DNA of 15,331 nucleotides. Source: UBA5499 sp002426275. GTDB taxonomy: Bacteria; Bacillota; DTU084. Shown piece by piece: positions 14,195 to 15,331 of the stretch; the stretch's first letter is position 1; each line of letters begins with the position of its first letter. Location: positions 1 through 15,331 of the forward strand of contig CALASN010000136.1 in NCBI GenBank assembly GCA_937888735.1, in the 5' to 3' direction. The notes beneath the pieces are model-generated. The model had not been told where the DNA came from. It did not search any database and saw nothing but the letters and a program-made list of their open reading frames with translations. Position numbers and translations under genes: made by a program.

Positions 14195-14710
14195 TCAATG
14201 GTCATTTTTCATAGCATTTATCCTCAGCAGATCACAGCCTGCAAACAGAATCCAGACGACGGTAAGGACGGACGTTATAAGGCGACCATGCCTAAAACAG
14301 AAAGCAAAAGCGGGCCAAACACAGATATGAGCCCGGCAATACCTGTAGCAATAGCCAAATAGGCCGTAATTTTGCTGAAAACGCCTTTTCTCATTAATCA
14401 CCAGCGCAGGCAAAAGAATCGTATAGACTCCAAACGATGTTGAGGTCGAAACTTCATGTGGATCATTGGCGGCAGTAAAGACAGCTATCTGCTGAGCCTC
14501 ATTGACGGCTGCGGCATAATTTGGCCATGTTACAGCAAGATCCAAAACGACGAATAATACCAATAGGCTGATGCCTGCCAACATAATGCTTTTCTTGAGC
14601 TCTTTCAGCGCGGTGTAAAACGACCATGTGACCGGTAAAAAGAGAAGGTCGGTAATAACACAGAAGGTAAGTATCGCCTTCCGCTCATTTGTATGATTGG
14701 CCAGCTGCAT
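14195..14710 (-). pseudogene. Multi-TM membrane protein gene with two compensating frameshifts
   Basis: The gene starts at ATG 14710 behind a perfect AAGGAGG and reads MQLANHTNERKAILTFCVI, then hydrophobic segments (DLLFLPVTWSFYTALK, IMLAGISLLVLFVVLDLAV) and FGVYTILLPALVI. Near 14395 the frame is lost. The next frame carries MRKGVFSKITAYLAIATG then IAGLISVFGPLLLSVLGMVAL from 14394 to about 14278. The first frame then resumes with ITSVLTVVWILFAGCDLLRI and stops at 14195. Joined, it gives about five membrane helices. The composition recalls DUF4386-like small membrane proteins, but I cannot confirm that. The original first frame does stay open to the stop (about 171 residues), but its middle third is Cys/Arg/Trp-rich nonsense. 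It lies downstream of arsC on the same strand. Confidence 0.6.
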
Positions 14711-14796
14711 GAGCCTCCTTCGGTTCCAGCAGGCCAAGAACCGCTGTGGATGTACACACGGTAATGATTATGTATGACTGCTGTTTCGGCAATCCT

Positions 14797-15198
14797 CTAT
14801 AAAGAATTGGCTTTTATCTTTGCTTTAAGCTGTCTTATTTTACTTTCTATCTCCCGGATGACAGCTATAAATTCTTCGTCGTTTTTTCCTGTCGGATCGT
14901 CAAGTCCCCAATCCTCTCGGTGTTTGCAGGGCAAGTAGGGGCACTCGACGTTGCAGCCCATCGTCGCCACGACATCTACGGGCGGGATGTCGGACAGGAG
15001 CTTGCTGTATTGCGCCGTTTCCATGTCGATTCCATAAAGCTGCTTCATTAGCCTTACGGCGTCTTGATTGATTTGCAGCTTCGTTTCCGTTCCCGCCGAA
15101 TGGCTCTCGAATACATCACCGGCAAGATGTTTACCCAACGCCTCTGCAATTTGGCTGCGGCAGGAATTGTGAACACAAATGAATGCGACTTTTATCAT
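14797..15198 (-). CDS. arsC: Arsenate reductase, LMW protein tyrosine phosphatase fold (ArsC)
   Basis: This 133-residue enzyme would reduce arsenate to arsenite in the cytoplasm for export. The P-loop CVHNSCRSQ (Cys 8 to Arg 14, CX5R) is the oxyanion-binding site with nucleophile Cys 8. The redox cysteines of the thioredoxin-coupled type are in MGCNVECPYLPC: Cys 82, 86 and 91, where Bacillus ArsC has 82 and 89. REDWGLDDPTGK carries the catalytic Asp of the DP motif. AAGGAGG lies 5 nt before the ATG at 15198. No arsenite pump or ArsR is visible inside the window, although the operon extends beyond the right edge. The gene is intact, unlike its neighbour downstream. Confidence 0.93.
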   Translation of the reverse strand: MIKVAFICVHNSCRSQIAEALGKHLAGDVFESHSAGTETKLQINQDAVRLMKQLYGIDMETAQYSKLLSDIPPVDVVATMGCNVECPYLPCKHREDWGLDDPTGKNDEEFIAVIREIESKIRQLKAKIKANSL

Positions 15199-15331
15199 TT
15201 TGGCCTCCTTAAAAGCTCCAGCAGTCGCTTGCCCTTAATTTCCCCGGAATTCCACGCAATCAGCGCGAACTTTCCACCGGCGTTCGTCGATTCGGTTGAG
15301 CCATTCCGCTTCGCCAGCCGCTTTCGCCGCC
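15195..15331 (-). CDS. Partial unidentified ORF upstream of arsC (5' end outside window)
   Basis: On the minus strand a frame is open from the right window edge to a TGA at 15195-15197 that overlaps the arsC ATG as ATGA. Its visible end reads NAGGKFALIAWNSGEIKGKR then LLELLRRPK. The ATGA coupling and G/C-rich third codon positions favour this frame. A second frame is also open from the edge to a TAA at 15235 (ending WKVRADCVEFRGN) and cannot be excluded. By position it could be another gene of the arsenic cluster. I recognise no domain. Confidence 0.35.
   Translation of the reverse strand, partial: RRKRLAKRNGSTESTNAGGKFALIAWNSGEIKGKRLLELLRRPK

Overview
The window comes from a bacterium, most likely a member of the Bacillota (Firmicutes). 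Three things suggest this: strong GGAGG-type ribosome binding sites, a consensus sigma-A promoter in front of uvrB, and the gene content (adjacent uvrB-uvrA, a YvlD-type holin-like protein, a Cof-type HAD phosphatase, class II aldolase and an LMW-PTP-type ArsC). The gene at 697-1362 (minus) looks like a small outer-membrane beta-barrel with a signal peptide and a terminal Phe. That would point to a diderm Bacillota lineage (Negativicutes- or Limnochordia-like), but this is inference from one gene.

Left flank (1-2341): a frameshifted ISAs1-type transposase remnant runs into the window from the left. A convergent UUCG-loop terminator separates it from the minus-strand beta-barrel gene. Upstream of that gene lies almost 1 kb with no intact gene. 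It holds a probable promoter and structured leader for the beta-barrel gene, a small exported acidic protein gene that appears broken at two homopolymer runs, a rho-independent terminator, and a very short ORF overlapping the uvrB promoter.

Core (2295-13603): nine intact, co-directional, tightly packed plus-strand genes, apparently one operon of about 11 kb from the promoter at 2295-2323 to the terminator at 13574-13603. The first half is DNA repair: uvrB, uvrA and uvrC, the complete UvrABC nucleotide excision repair set, then an O6-alkylguanine-DNA alkyltransferase (ogt). A small YvlD-like membrane protein and a HAD phosphatase follow. The last three genes are carbohydrate enzymes: class II fructose/tagatose-bisphosphate aldolase, a SIS-domain phosphoglucose/phosphomannose isomerase, and a PfkB-family sugar-phosphate kinase. 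Together isomerase, kinase and aldolase could carry glucose-6-phosphate or mannose-6-phosphate down to triose phosphates. Most junctions are 4-20 bp overlaps or gaps. The exception is a 56-bp gap with a perfect GC hairpin before the kinase.

Right flank (13604-15331): about 590 bp of decayed sequence with competing hairpins and a multi-frameshifted gene remnant, then a minus-strand cluster: an unidentified partial ORF at the window edge, an intact arsenate reductase gene, and a multi-TM membrane protein gene broken by two compensating frameshifts.

I see no CRISPR array, rRNA or tRNA, and no convincing novel defence or biosynthetic system. The most interesting points are the repair-plus-glycolysis operon architecture, the contrast between an intact core and decayed flanks, and the competing hairpins at 13725-13837.
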